A DNA stretch of 64,000 nt from the NCBI RefSeq assembly GCF_018343525.1, contig NZ_JAGYPH010000002.1, positions 186,001-250,000 of the forward strand, read 5' to 3'. Under the pieces are notes generated by a model. The model ran no database searches. It saw only the letters and a program-made list of their open reading frames with translations, and had not been told where the DNA came from. Shown in pieces: positions 45,384-54,306 of the stretch; within the stretch, counting starts at the first letter, position 1; every line of letters begins with the position of its first letter. Both the position numbers and the translations under genes were made by a program. This stretch comes from Lederbergia citrea (GTDB taxonomy: Bacteria > Bacillota > Bacilli > Bacillales > Bacillaceae_C).

Positions 45384-47813
45384 TTGAAAGAACAAACTAG
45401 GTACTCGAGACTTGCGAACTTAACTAAATTGATTAATACGAAGCTTGAGTTGCGTGAAGTATTGAATCATGTGACGACAGCAATATCCGAAGAAATCGTT
45501 CAATGCGATTCTGTTGGTATTTATTTACCGCAAGATGATGGAACATTCAGAGGATTCGTGGGAAAGCCGGAATTCATTAATGGGATGACGCTGGATATGC
45601 ACGTCGTAGATACCGAAATGGACTTACTCGCAAAAGAAGTGATTGAAACACAAAAAACTATCTATATTCCCGACACATCCGTGGACAATCGTCCAGACCC
45701 CAGAGCTGTGAAGGCATTCCAAATTAAATCTTTATTAGGCCTTCCAATTTCTTATGAGCATGAGTTATTCGGATTAGTTTTTTTATTTGATTATGGAATT
45801 CCGATGAACTTAACAGAATCAGAGATTCAAACCGTTGAGGCGTATGTGAATATGGCAGCTGTAGCCATTCAAAATGCGACTAACTTAACTCGTAAGGAGA
45901 ACCTCATCGCTGAAAAGCAATTATTACTAGATGTTACACGTGAATTATCTATGTGCTCCTCAATGAGGGAGGGGATAGATAAATGTTTTTTTTACGTAGG
46001 AAAAGTTTTAAATAACTATAATATTGGAGCCCACTTATTAGATCCTTTAGCAGAAAAAAGAATTAAACCTGTAAAGTTAAGTAAGGATAGTGACTGGACA
46101 GAGGAAGATTGGTTCAAAACACATAGTAAGATAAAGATTGACCAAAGTAATGATGCTGTGTTTCAAGAGGTTGTTAAAACAAGAAAAGCGATCCTCATCC
46201 CAAATGTTTTTGCGGATGAACGACCTAACCATGATCTTTGTCGGAATTTTGGGATTAAGGGTCTGTTTATGTTTCCATTAGTTTCCATGGGAGAGGTTTT
46301 AGGAGTAATTGCTGTAGTGAATCTTGAAGACAGGGGTTTCAATTATTCGGAAGCGGACATACAGCTGGCACAATCCATTGTGGATGCAACGGCCTCAACG
46401 TTATCAAATTTATTATATATGGAAAAGCAAGAGGTCATTATCGAAGAAAGAACGTTAGAGGTAAGGGAAAAAAATAAGGAACTGGAAAGAGTTCTTACGG
46501 AAATAAAATACTATGCTTATTTTGATAGTTTAACTAATTTGCCAAACAGAGTTTTATTAAAAGAAAGATTAAATGAAGGGTTAACTTACGCCAAAATACA
46601 TGGGAATAAAATAGCGATTCTGTATTTAGATTTAGATCGATTTAAGTTGATCAATGATAGTCTCGGACATAGCTATGGTGACCTACTGTTGAGAGATGTC
46701 GCAAAACGGTTAAGTACTTGCGTCCCGGAAAACGCGACAGTTTCGCGACAAGGCGGGGATGAGTTCACAATCTTTTTACCAAATATTAATAGTAAAAAGG
46801 AAGTATTAACGGTTGTTAAACGCGTCATCGCTTCTTTTTCAAAACCGTTTTATTTAAAAGGAAATGAAGTATATATAAAAACGAGTATTGGCATTAGCCA
46901 ATTTCCTGAGGACGGCGATACGGCTGAAACTTTAATTAAAAATGCGGATACTGCTATGTATAAATCTAAAGAGATATCTGGTAACAACTATCACTTTTTC
47001 AGATGCGGTATGGATACTAGAAGCTTTGAAAGTGTTAAATTTGAAAATGCTTTATATAAGGCATTAGATCAAGATGAATTAGTGATCTATTATCAGCCGC
47101 AAATAAACTATAAAACGAATACAATTATTGGAGTCGAAGCGTTATTAAGGTGGAATCATCCGACAGAAGGGATAATCTCTCCTAATGAATTTATTCCGAT
47201 TGCCGAAGAAACGGGATTAATCGTTCCTATCGGAGAATGGGTTTTGAAAAATGCATGCAAGCAATTAAAGGAATGGCAGGAACAAGGATATCCGGTCATT
47301 AGCGTGTCGGTGAATTTATCCGTTCGTCAGTTTGAGGAAAACAATTTATTTCCTTTAGTAAAAAGAATCTTAAAGAACGCGGACCTATCACCTGAGCTAT
47401 TACATCTTGAACTGACTGAAAATCAAATTATTAAAGATACGGAAATTACAATAAAAACAATGGAAAAATTAAAAAGTCTCGGAGTTAAAATAGCTATTGA
47501 TGATTTTGGCACAGGATATTCATCTTTAGGATATTTAAAGGACCTTCCGATCAACACATTAAAAATCGATAAATCATTTATCCAAGATATTATAAAAGAT
47601 CATGATAATGCAGCCATTACCAATACAATTATCACTTTAGCCCAAAACTTGAATCTTAATGTAATTGCTGAAGGAGTCGAGACAAAGGAACAGGCAAAAT
47701 TCTTAGCCTCCAGAAACTGTCATTTGATGCAAGGGTTTTACTTTAGTCGACCATTATTGGCGGAAGATGTTGCTGAGAGATATCTTTCTAGAACTAGCGA
47801 TATATTACATTAA
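45384..47813 (+). CDS. GAF-GAF-GGDEF-EAL cyclic-di-GMP signalling protein
   Basis: 809 residues, no membrane segment. Two GAF sensor domains (about 20-165 and 183-345), a coiled coil (about 350-380), GGDEF (motif intact at 457-461) and EAL (Glu585-Ala-Leu). EAL metal and catalytic motifs are present: [37 protein letters not shown] and AEGVET. Both activities look possible. The RxxD inhibitory site five residues before GGDEF is absent (that position reads PENA). TTG start with GGAGGG nine bases upstream. Monocistronic. Confidence 0.95.
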   Translation: MKEQTRYSRLANLTKLINTKLELREVLNHVTTAISEEIVQCDSVGIYLPQDDGTFRGFVGKPEFINGMTLDMHVVDTEMDLLAKEVIETQKTIYIPDTSVDNRPDPRAVKAFQIKSLLGLPISYEHELFGLVFLFDYGIPMNLTESEIQTVEAYVNMAAVAIQNATNLTRKENLIAEKQLLLDVTRELSMCSSMREGIDKCFFYVGKVLNNYNIGAHLLDPLAEKRIKPVKLSKDSDWTEEDWFKTHSKIKIDQSNDAVFQEVVKTRKAILIPNVFADERPNHDLCRNFGIKGLFMFPLVSMGEVLGVIAVVNLEDRGFNYSEADIQLAQSIVDATASTLSNLLYMEKQEVIIEERTLEVREKNKELERVLTEIKYYAYFDSLTNLPNRVLLKERLNEGLTYAKIHGNKIAILYLDLDRFKLINDSLGHSYGDLLLRDVAKRLSTCVPENATVSRQGGDEFTIFLPNINSKKEVLTVVKRVIASFSKPFYLKGNEVYIKTSIGISQFPEDGDTAETLIKNADTAMYKSKEISGNNYHFFRCGMDTRSFESVKFENALYKALDQDELVIYYQPQINYKTNTIIGVEALLRWNHPTEGIISPNEFIPIAEETGLIVPIGEWVLKNACKQLKEWQEQGYPVISVSVNLSVRQFEENNLFPLVKRILKNADLSPELLHLELTENQIIKDTEITIKTMEKLKSLGVKIAIDDFGTGYSSLGYLKDLPINTLKIDKSFIQDIIKDHDNAAITNTIITLAQNLNLNVIAEGVETKEQAKFLASRNCHLMQGFYFSRPLLAEDVAERYLSRTSDILH

Positions 47814-47962
47814 GACTCTCGGAATTTCGAGGCGTGAAATAAGCTTTATTGAAGGTTTGGTATTCGCCTTTTCAAAAAAAGACATGCCAAAGAAGCGTGA
47901 CATATATATTTTTTAAAAGGTTGTTTTTACAAAAATTGCTATTTTACTAAGGGTAGTGCGTG

Positions 47963-48086
47963 GTTGATTTCCGCTCCAGTTGCTCGCTTTCCGCGGGGCG
48001 GGCGGTGAGCCTCCTCGGCGTAAACGCCTGTGGGGTCTCACCGCACGCCCCCCCCCGGAACGCGTCTGCCTGGAACGGAAATCAAC
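47963..48086. repeat. GC-rich dispersed palindromic element, about 124 bp
   Basis: Outer arms GTTGATTTCCGCTCCAG and CTGGAACGGAAATCAAC, with an inner stem-loop (GGCGGTGAG / CTCACCGCACGCC around GGCGTaaACGCC). GC content is far above its surroundings. It includes a run of nine C (48048-48056). From memory, similar elements recur between genes in many Bacillaceae genomes, but no search was possible. No flanking target duplication is seen. The rest of 47814-48180 shows no gene. Confidence 0.75.
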
Positions 48087-48199
48087 GGTGGTAGGCTCTT
48101 ACATTGCATGTAGATTATTTAGCTCATTCAAAACAGAATGGGCAATTCTACTAATGAAAAATGAACTATCCCCCTATTAAAAGTAGGAGGAGACAAGCT

Positions 48200-48241
48200 T
48201 TGTACCATCTGATTCGGTGTATGCCGAAAGTCTATCGTTAA
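48200..48241 (+). CDS. Putative 13-codon upstream ORF (leader peptide)
   Basis: TTG start with AGGAGGAG seven bases upstream, coding MYHLIRCMPKVYR and stopping at 48241. The stop is next to the AGGAGGG of the following ThDP enzyme. The stretch folds as CTGATT-CGG..CCG-..-AATCAG (48209-48246), and its right arm abuts that ribosome-binding site. This suggests translational coupling or attenuation. Detected from ribosome-binding site and frame only. Confidence 0.45.
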   Translation: MYHLIRCMPKVYR

Positions 48242-48257
48242 ATCAGGAGGGATTTTC

Positions 48258-49895
48258 TTGAAAGCCATTCGTTCAGTATTAGAATATTTAAAAGGTAATG
48301 GAGTCAAACATATTTTTGGTATTCCTGCAGGTTCGGTAAACGCGCTTTTCGATGAGCTATATGATATGCCTGAAATCACACCGATCATCACAAAACATGA
48401 AGGGGCGGCCTCCTATATGGCGGCTTCTTATGCGAAGCACTCGCAACAGATGAGTGTTTGTATAGGCTGCAGTGGTCCTGGCGGAACCAACTTGGTAACA
48501 GGGGCTGCAAACGCGATGCGAGAGCATTTACCTGTTTTATTTTTAACTGGTGCTGTACCTGTTAATACAGAAGGATTAAATGCTTCCCAAGAATTAGATG
48601 CCGAACCCATCTTTCGATCAGTGACAAAATATAGTGTTACGGTTAAAGATCCGGCCGATTTATTGAACGAGGTAGTGAAGGCAACTGAAATAGCAGTATC
48701 CGGTGTACCAGGTCCAGTACACATTGCCATGCCCATTGATATTCAACAAGAAAAGGTGGAAAATTCCGTTATTCCCGCTCCACCTAAGAGAAGCCCGCTG
48801 GTTCCTGATTCGGATAAAATAAAAAATGTTGCTGAAGAGCTGTTAAAAAGAGAAAATGGTTATGTTTTTGTTGGACAAGGGGTAAGGAATTCTGTGGACC
48901 AAGTAATAGAGTTGGCGGAATTACTAGATTGGCCAATCATCACAACCCCTCAAGCAAAAGGGTTTATTCCCGATCATCATCCTCTTCTAGCGGGAGTATT
49001 CGGATTTGCCGGGCATGAAGATGTCTCAGCGCTAATCAACGAAGGGGACGGACAAGTACTATTGATCCTAGGTTCGAGCTTAGGGGAAACAGCGACGAAT
49101 AATTACAATGTAAACCTTACAAAAGATCGTTTTACTATTCAAATGGATTTTGACAAGTCAGTGTTTAATCGGAAATATGATATCGACATACCTGTTTTAG
49201 GAGATATTAATTTAAGCTTATTATTTCTTATAGAAGAGTTAAAGGCTCTCGGGCTATCGAAAAAAAGTATAAAGCCTATTGAAAAGAAGAAAGTCAGCGA
49301 GCATTCAGAGGAATTTAACACCAAAAATATCCTTTTACATTTACAAAAGCAGTTACCTTCGTCCACAAGGTATGCCATTGATATTGGTGAATTTATGTCG
49401 TACGTCATTCACCATATGAAAGTTTTAGATTCCCATACATTTGATATTAATGTTCATTTTGGTGCAATGGGAAGCGGTATTGGTTCGGCAATCGGCTCGA
49501 AACTGGCCGAGCCTGAACGGCCTGTTGTATGTATTACAGGTGATGGTTGCTTTTTCATGCATGGGATGGAAATTTTGACAGCAAAAGAATATCATTTGCC
49601 GATCTTATTTGTTGTAATGAATAATGCCCGTCTAGGAATGGTCTATCATGGTCATTCATTACAATATAAACGCTCCCATCCATCTTTTGAGCAGGAACCA
49701 ATCAATATTGCGGCGATGGCCGCGGCGATGAATATCCCGAGTTACAGAATTAACGAAATGGAAGACCTTAATCCAGACGTGATTAACGACTTAACTCAAT
49801 TAAATGGACCAGCTGTTTTAGAGGTAGCCTTAATAGATAACAATATTCCACCTATGGGAGATCGTGTAAAATTTCTATCGTCTTTTGGGAAGTAA
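48258..49895 (+). CDS. ThDP-dependent enzyme, acetolactate-synthase-like
   Basis: 545 residues. Three-domain ThDP fold: pyrimidine-binding domain with catalytic Glu in KHEGAASYMAA (about residue 47), a central domain, and the C-terminal domain with the ThDP motif GDGCFFMHG..MNN. Related to acetolactate synthase, oxalyl-CoA decarboxylase and sulfopyruvate or phenylpyruvate decarboxylases. No small regulatory subunit or other branched-chain genes are nearby, so a catabolic role is more likely than valine synthesis. TTG start with AGGAGGG. Possible leader ORF upstream. Confidence 0.9.
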   Translation: MKAIRSVLEYLKGNGVKHIFGIPAGSVNALFDELYDMPEITPIITKHEGAASYMAASYAKHSQQMSVCIGCSGPGGTNLVTGAANAMREHLPVLFLTGAVPVNTEGLNASQELDAEPIFRSVTKYSVTVKDPADLLNEVVKATEIAVSGVPGPVHIAMPIDIQQEKVENSVIPAPPKRSPLVPDSDKIKNVAEELLKRENGYVFVGQGVRNSVDQVIELAELLDWPIITTPQAKGFIPDHHPLLAGVFGFAGHEDVSALINEGDGQVLLILGSSLGETATNNYNVNLTKDRFTIQMDFDKSVFNRKYDIDIPVLGDINLSLLFLIEELKALGLSKKSIKPIEKKKVSEHSEEFNTKNILLHLQKQLPSSTRYAIDIGEFMSYVIHHMKVLDSHTFDINVHFGAMGSGIGSAIGSKLAEPERPVVCITGDGCFFMHGMEILTAKEYHLPILFVVMNNARLGMVYHGHSLQYKRSHPSFEQEPINIAAMAAAMNIPSYRINEMEDLNPDVINDLTQLNGPAVLEVALIDNNIPPMGDRVKFLSSFGK

Positions 49896-49903
49896 AATCC
49901 TAT

Positions 49904-49944
49904 TATTACTCTGTTCATGATAAATGGACAGAGTAATTTTTTTT
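49904..49944 (+). terminator. Terminator after the ThDP enzyme
   Basis: ATTACTCTGT / ACAGAGTAAT stem with a T tract of eight. Confidence 0.92.
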
Positions 49945-49973
49945 ATGACTAATCTATTAAATTAAAAAAAACA

Positions 49974-50002
49974 TTGACAGTTTACTTAGTTTTCTATATT
50001 CT
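49974..50002 (+). promoter_or_regulatory. Promoter of the nucleoside ECF operon
   Basis: TTGACA (49974-49979), 17-bp spacer, TATTCT (49997-50002). Strong sigma-A type. Confidence 0.8.
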
Positions 50003-50011
50003 GAACTTACA

Positions 50012-50040
50012 AAGAAAGCGTTTTCGTAAAACGTTTTCTT
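50012..50040 (+). promoter_or_regulatory. LacI-family operator (double cre-like dyad)
   Basis: AAGAAAGCGTTTT at 50012-50024 and AAAACGTTTTCTT at 50028-50040 form a large dyad with one mismatch. Each half contains an AACGTT/GCGTTT core typical of RbsR/CcpA sites. It lies just downstream of the promoter, fitting autorepression by the LacI protein that follows, with possible CcpA input. Confidence 0.8.
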
Positions 50041-50066
50041 GGCAATGAATTAGGTGGAGATTTGAT

Positions 50067-51068
50067 GTGAAAAGATTGACGATTAAAGATATCGCAGCAA
50101 AATCAGGTGTATCTATTTCAACGGTATCCCGTGTGCTGAATCGTAAAGAGGAGGGGATGTCTCAAGAAACGAGAGAAAAAGTTTTGCAAGTGATTGAAGA
50201 ATTAAACTACCAGCCGAATCTGTTTGCTAGAGGGCTGATCACAAAACAATCGAAATTACTCGGTCTCGTTGTTCCGAATATTCAAAACCCCTTCTTTCCG
50301 GAATTGTGCAGAGGGGCCGAAGATGAAGCGAATCGCCATCAATATAGCTTGATTATTTGTAATTCTGATGATAATGCCGCCAAAGAAGAGAGTTATTTAC
50401 GTTTGCTTAATGAAAAACAAGTGGATGGAATTCTACTATCCAGTGGAGATAATCTTTCCGTTTTAACTGAAAAACAACTGGAATATGGAAAGACCCCCTT
50501 TGTATTAATGGACCGAGGTGGGGATTCCGGAAAATATAATAGTATTTTTGTAGACAATGAAAAGGGTGGTTATTTAGCCGGCCGACATCTGATCGAGTTA
50601 GGCCATCGGAAGGTCGCCTGTATCATTGGTTCTGAGAATTTACGAAATTCTAATGAGCGCTTAGCTGGATTTCGGCGAGCGATGATGGAAGTTGGCATGG
50701 AGCTTCCCGATGATCACATCATTAACGGAGAATTTCATATCGAACCTGCTTATAAACAGTCGAAGGAATTTCTTGAAAACAAAAATGTAACCGCTATCTT
50801 TACTTGTAATGACTTGATGGCTTGCGGAGTTTACCAAGCCGCATCAGAACTTGGGATGAAAATTCCGGACGACCTTTCAATCATCGGCTTTGATGATATA
50901 CCGCTCGTTTCGGCGCTCATTCCGAAGCTGACAACGATTCGTCAAGATATTTATAACATGGGAAGAAGAGCTGCTAAAATGCTGATCGATCATATTGAAA
51001 AAGGGGAAAATGACATTGTCATTTTCGAACCCTCTATCATTGTTCGTGGAAGCACAAAAGCAATATAG
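50067..51068 (+). CDS. LacI-family regulator of the nucleoside/ribose operon
   Basis: 333 residues. N-terminal HTH TIKDIAAKSGVSISTVSRVLN in two parts (about 5-25), hinge helix, and a ribose-binding-protein-like effector domain (LGLVVPNIQNPFF onward; IGFDDIPL). Closest in character to RbsR. GTG start after TAGGTGGAG. First gene of the operon with nucleoside hydrolase, ECF transporter and ribokinase, so ribose or a phosphorylated sugar is a likely inducer. Confidence 0.93.
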   Translation: MKRLTIKDIAAKSGVSISTVSRVLNRKEEGMSQETREKVLQVIEELNYQPNLFARGLITKQSKLLGLVVPNIQNPFFPELCRGAEDEANRHQYSLIICNSDDNAAKEESYLRLLNEKQVDGILLSSGDNLSVLTEKQLEYGKTPFVLMDRGGDSGKYNSIFVDNEKGGYLAGRHLIELGHRKVACIIGSENLRNSNERLAGFRRAMMEVGMELPDDHIINGEFHIEPAYKQSKEFLENKNVTAIFTCNDLMACGVYQAASELGMKIPDDLSIIGFDDIPLVSALIPKLTTIRQDIYNMGRRAAKMLIDHIEKGENDIVIFEPSIIVRGSTKAI

Positions 51069-51083
51069 ATAAGGAGAGTTATT

Positions 51084-52028
51084 ATGATGAAACTACCAAT
51101 TATTATTGATACAGATCCAGGGATTGATGATGTTGTTGCCATTACAGCAGCCTTATTTTCCGAGCAACTAGATGTTCAATTAATAACAACCGTTGGCGGA
51201 AATGTAGGAATTGAAAACACAACGAGGAATGCTCTTAATCTTGTTCACTTTTTAGGAAAGGACACCCCTGTCGCACGGGGGGCAAATGAGCCACTCATGA
51301 CTCAATTAGTAACGGCTGCAGAAGTTCACGGAGAAAGTGGAGTAGGCACGTATCAATTTCCAGAGCAAGCAGATGAATCCTTACTTGTAAAAGAACATGC
51401 TGTTTTAGCATTAAGAAACAAGATTTTACAATCAAGTGAACCTGTCACGCTCGTTCCAATCGGCCCACTGACAAATATAGGACTATTATTGAAAATGTAT
51501 CCGGAAACAAAGGAAAATATTAAGGAAATTGTCTTAATGGGTGGAGCGGTAGAAGGCGGTAATGCGACATCAGTTGCGGAGTTCAATATTTTTGTTGATC
51601 CGCATGCGGCTAAAATTGTTTTCGACTCAAATATAAATATTGTCATGTGCGGGTTAGATATTACGAGAATCACGACCATCACAGATGAAAATATTAAGAT
51701 TGTTGAGGAATACGGAAAAGTTGGAAAAATGGTTAGTGAAATGTTGAGTACGTATGGGGATTCCTCTTCAACTACGAAACTATCATCTATCCATGATTTA
51801 TGCACCATCTTTTATTTAACGAGACCTGAGCTGTTTACAGTAGTGAGAAGAGCGAAGGTAGATGTAGTGACTGAAGGCCCTGCCTTTGGCTGTACAGTAG
51901 CCGAATATAGGGAAGATGGCAATGTACAGGTATGTTTAGATGCCGATGTCGAAGCATTCCGATTAGAGTTTATCACAACGTTCAAAAAAATCTTTGATGA
52001 ACTAGAGGTGTTACAATATGTCGATTAA
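51084..52028 (+). CDS. Inosine/uridine-type nucleoside hydrolase
   Basis: 314 residues, IunH/RihA family. Calcium-binding DTDPGIDD at 9-16, VGGNVGIENTTRNAL, LVPIGPLTNI, VLMGGAV, EFNIFVDPHAA and the active-site His region SSIHDL. It hydrolyses a nucleoside to base and ribose in the cytosol. Whether it prefers purines or pyrimidines cannot be told. RBS AAGGAGAG. The stop lies inside the next gene (11-bp overlap). Confidence 0.94.
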   Translation: MMKLPIIIDTDPGIDDVVAITAALFSEQLDVQLITTVGGNVGIENTTRNALNLVHFLGKDTPVARGANEPLMTQLVTAAEVHGESGVGTYQFPEQADESLLVKEHAVLALRNKILQSSEPVTLVPIGPLTNIGLLLKMYPETKENIKEIVLMGGAVEGGNATSVAEFNIFVDPHAAKIVFDSNINIVMCGLDITRITTITDENIKIVEEYGKVGKMVSEMLSTYGDSSSTTKLSSIHDLCTIFYLTRPELFTVVRRAKVDVVTEGPAFGCTVAEYREDGNVQVCLDADVEAFRLEFITTFKKIFDELEVLQYVD

Positions 52029-52632
52029 AAAAGATTTTTCACTTATGGCGATCTTACTTATGCCAGTAGCCGTTGCGATTAATATTGTCGGCGGCCAATT
52101 GATTAACTTATTGAAACTACCAGTCTATTTAGATGCGATTGGAACCATTTTAATTGCTTGTATCGCTGGACCGTGGGTTGGCGCTTTAACAGGAATTTTA
52201 AGTAATGCCATTAATGCCATTTTTGCACCGCAATTATTTCCTTATGCATTTGTAAGTATGTGTATCGCGATTGCTGTTGGATTTTTAGCTAAACGGGGAA
52301 TGTTTACGACTTTTGGAAGGACAATTATTTCGGCATTAGTCGTTGTCGTCGTAGCCATTATTACGAGTTTGCCGATTACTGTTTATGTATTTGGCGGAGC
52401 TTCTGGCGGTGGAACTTCCCTTGTAACGAGCGCACTTTTAGCCATGGGAAATAATTTAATCCAAGCGGTATTAACAACGAGTTTATTATCCGAATTGGCT
52501 GACAAAATTCTCTCATGTATCATTGCTTACTTTATTATTAAAGGGATGTCAGCAAGATATTTATCGAAGTTTTCTTTAGGAGAACAATATATTAATAATA
52601 ATCACTCGCAAAAAAAGAATATAAGTCTTTAA
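52018..52632 (+). CDS. ECF transporter S component, inferred nucleoside specificity
   Basis: 204 residues, six hydrophobic segments. The LPVYLDAIGTILIACIAGPW stretch and ALTGILSNAINAIF are the S-component type of the ECF class; a Gly-rich loop (VFGGASGGGTS) lies between segments 4 and 5. It binds the ligand; the T and A genes right behind energise it. Substrate is inferred as a ribonucleoside from the flanking hydrolase and ribokinase. RBS GAGGTG. A perfect stem separates it from ecfT. Confidence 0.85.
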   Translation: MSIKKDFSLMAILLMPVAVAINIVGGQLINLLKLPVYLDAIGTILIACIAGPWVGALTGILSNAINAIFAPQLFPYAFVSMCIAIAVGFLAKRGMFTTFGRTIISALVVVVVAIITSLPITVYVFGGASGGGTSLVTSALLAMGNNLIQAVLTTSLLSELADKILSCIIAYFIIKGMSARYLSKFSLGEQYINNNHSQKKNISL

Positions 52633-52638
52633 GTAACT

Positions 52639-52666
52639 CAAGAGGTTCTCAGGAGAGAACCTCTTG
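52639..52666 (+). other. Perfect intergenic stem-loop between S and T components
   Basis: CAAGAGGTTCTC / GAGAACCTCTTG, 12 bp with a four-base loop and no T run. It may stabilise the upstream mRNA or tune the ratio of S to T and A subunits. Confidence 0.7.
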
Positions 52667-52695
52667 TGTAAATGTTTTGTGAAAGGAAGAGAGCT

Positions 52696-53463
52696 GTGGA
52701 AAAGACAAAAAAGAATTTTATTTGCTCTTTATATCCAACGACTAAATTAATCGCTTGCTTATCATTCGTTATCCTAGCATTTTTGTTGCCAACATTTGTT
52801 GAACGACTTTTTCTTTTAGCTATTATTCATATTTTAGCGATCGTTAGTGGAACTTATAAAAATTTTATAAAAATCTCTTTCTTATCGGTTGGAATATTAA
52901 CGTTATTTGTTCTGTTTATCCAATCTTTATTTTATCAAGGAGAAAGCACAAGGATATTAATGGAGCTAGGAATCTTTTCCGTCAAATATGAAGGGTTCAT
53001 CCATGGATTAAACTTAGCATCATCTATATTAGTGTTCGGAGGAGCAATCTTGCTCTTTTTTCAAACAACGACGATCAAAGATTTTATATACTCTTTAGAG
53101 GTAAGTGGTTTAAATTCAAAGGCATCGTATGTCATCTTGGCAACGCTGCAAATGATCCCGCAAATGCATAAAAATTCCCAAGTAATCATGAGTGCACAAA
53201 AATCTCGAGGTGTAGAAACGGAAGGAAACTTAATTGTAAGAGCAAAAGCCTTTTTACCAATTTTAGCACCATTAATCTTAAGTTCCATTGCTAATACCGA
53301 AGAAAAGGCATTAACGCTTGAAGCTAGAGGGTTTTCGGCTCCAGTTAAAAAGACACAGCTGATGATTCTTCATAAAGAAAAAAGAGATTCTGTGTTAGTT
53401 GGTTTTTTCTTAGTATTAACCGTATGTACGATCGTTTGGAGGGTGGCATCATGGGTTATATAA
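52696..53463 (+). CDS. ECF transporter T component
   Basis: 255 residues, about five membrane segments. EcfT coupling motifs are visible in the cytosolic region: AQKSRGVE and LEARGFSA, the two A-R-G signatures that contact the ATPases. GTG at 52696 is chosen because AAAGGA stands eight bases before it; an in-frame ATG at 52672 lacks a site. The 3' end overlaps ecfA1 by 13 bp. Confidence 0.92.
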   Translation: MEKTKKNFICSLYPTTKLIACLSFVILAFLLPTFVERLFLLAIIHILAIVSGTYKNFIKISFLSVGILTLFVLFIQSLFYQGESTRILMELGIFSVKYEGFIHGLNLASSILVFGGAILLFFQTTTIKDFIYSLEVSGLNSKASYVILATLQMIPQMHKNSQVIMSAQKSRGVETEGNLIVRAKAFLPILAPLILSSIANTEEKALTLEARGFSAPVKKTQLMILHKEKRDSVLVGFFLVLTVCTIVWRVASWVI

Positions 53464-54296
53464 CTTTAAGTAATGTTAGTTATTCTTATCCTACTTCAAA
53501 AGACGCAGTCATCAAGAACGCCAATTTATCATTAGAAAAGGGAAAGTTCTATGCGTTAGTCGGTAGGAACGGCAGTGGAAAAACGACTTTATGCAATCTC
53601 ATTAGAGGGTTCATCCCTCATTTTTATAATGGTCAATTAACTGGAAATGTCATCGTCAATAATAAAGATATTAAGAACGAAGATTTAGGTTCATTGGCTT
53701 TGGATATCGGCTATGTTTTCCAAAACCCTTTTAACCAGATTAGTGGGATTAAAGAAACAGTTTTTGAAGAATTGGCCTATGGCCTTGAAAATTTCGGCGT
53801 TCCTAGAGATGAAATCATTAGAAGAGTAGAAGAAATCATTGATGTTGTTAATCTAGCTGAATTACAACATAAAAATCCGATGGAATTATCCGGGGGCCAG
53901 CAGCAAAGAGTAGCATTAGCTTCGATTTTGATTATGGATCCTGAAATCATTGTCATCGATGAGCCGACATCTCAACTAGATCCACAAGCGACAGAGCATG
54001 TGTTTAAAATCATCGAATTGATGAAAAACAAAGGGAAAACGATCATATTAGTCGAGCATAAAATGGATTTAATCGCAGAATATGCGGATGAAGTGATCAT
54101 TATCGATCATGGTGAAATTAAAATTCATGATGTAACGGAAAAAGTATTGATTGACCCGCGCCTGCGTGAATGGGGAGTTTCTTATACAGAATATACAAAA
54201 TTAGGATTGAAGCTTAAAGAAAACAAATTCAATGTAGATAAAATTCCGACGACAGTAGATGAAGCGACACAAATGATGCAAAAGTTAATAAGGTGA
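53451..54296 (+). CDS. ECF transporter ATPase 1
   Basis: 281 residues. Walker A GRNGSGKTT, Q-loop VFQNPFNQ, canonical signature LSGGQQQR, Walker B IIVIDEPTSQLD, H-loop VEHKM: all intact. ATG at 53451 has GGAGGGTGG four bases upstream; the frame is open nine codons further but without a site. Confidence 0.94.
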   Translation: MGYITLSNVSYSYPTSKDAVIKNANLSLEKGKFYALVGRNGSGKTTLCNLIRGFIPHFYNGQLTGNVIVNNKDIKNEDLGSLALDIGYVFQNPFNQISGIKETVFEELAYGLENFGVPRDEIIRRVEEIIDVVNLAELQHKNPMELSGGQQQRVALASILIMDPEIIVIDEPTSQLDPQATEHVFKIIELMKNKGKTIILVEHKMDLIAEYADEVIIIDHGEIKIHDVTEKVLIDPRLREWGVSYTEYTKLGLKLKENKFNVDKIPTTVDEATQMMQKLIR

Positions 54297-54306
54297 GGTG
54301 ATACGA

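Noticed and set aside
47963-48086. Insertion sequence or complete MITE
   Set aside because: No transposase and no flanking target-site duplication could be seen, so only a dispersed repeat is claimed.
47980-48180. 66-codon ORF across the GC-rich palindrome
   Set aside because: It lies mostly within the repeat element, has no ribosome-binding site, and its arginine/proline-rich translation reflects composition only.
48181-48257. Riboswitch ahead of the ThDP enzyme
   Set aside because: No known aptamer core is present; the stem overlaps a small ORF with its own ribosome-binding site, which explains it better.
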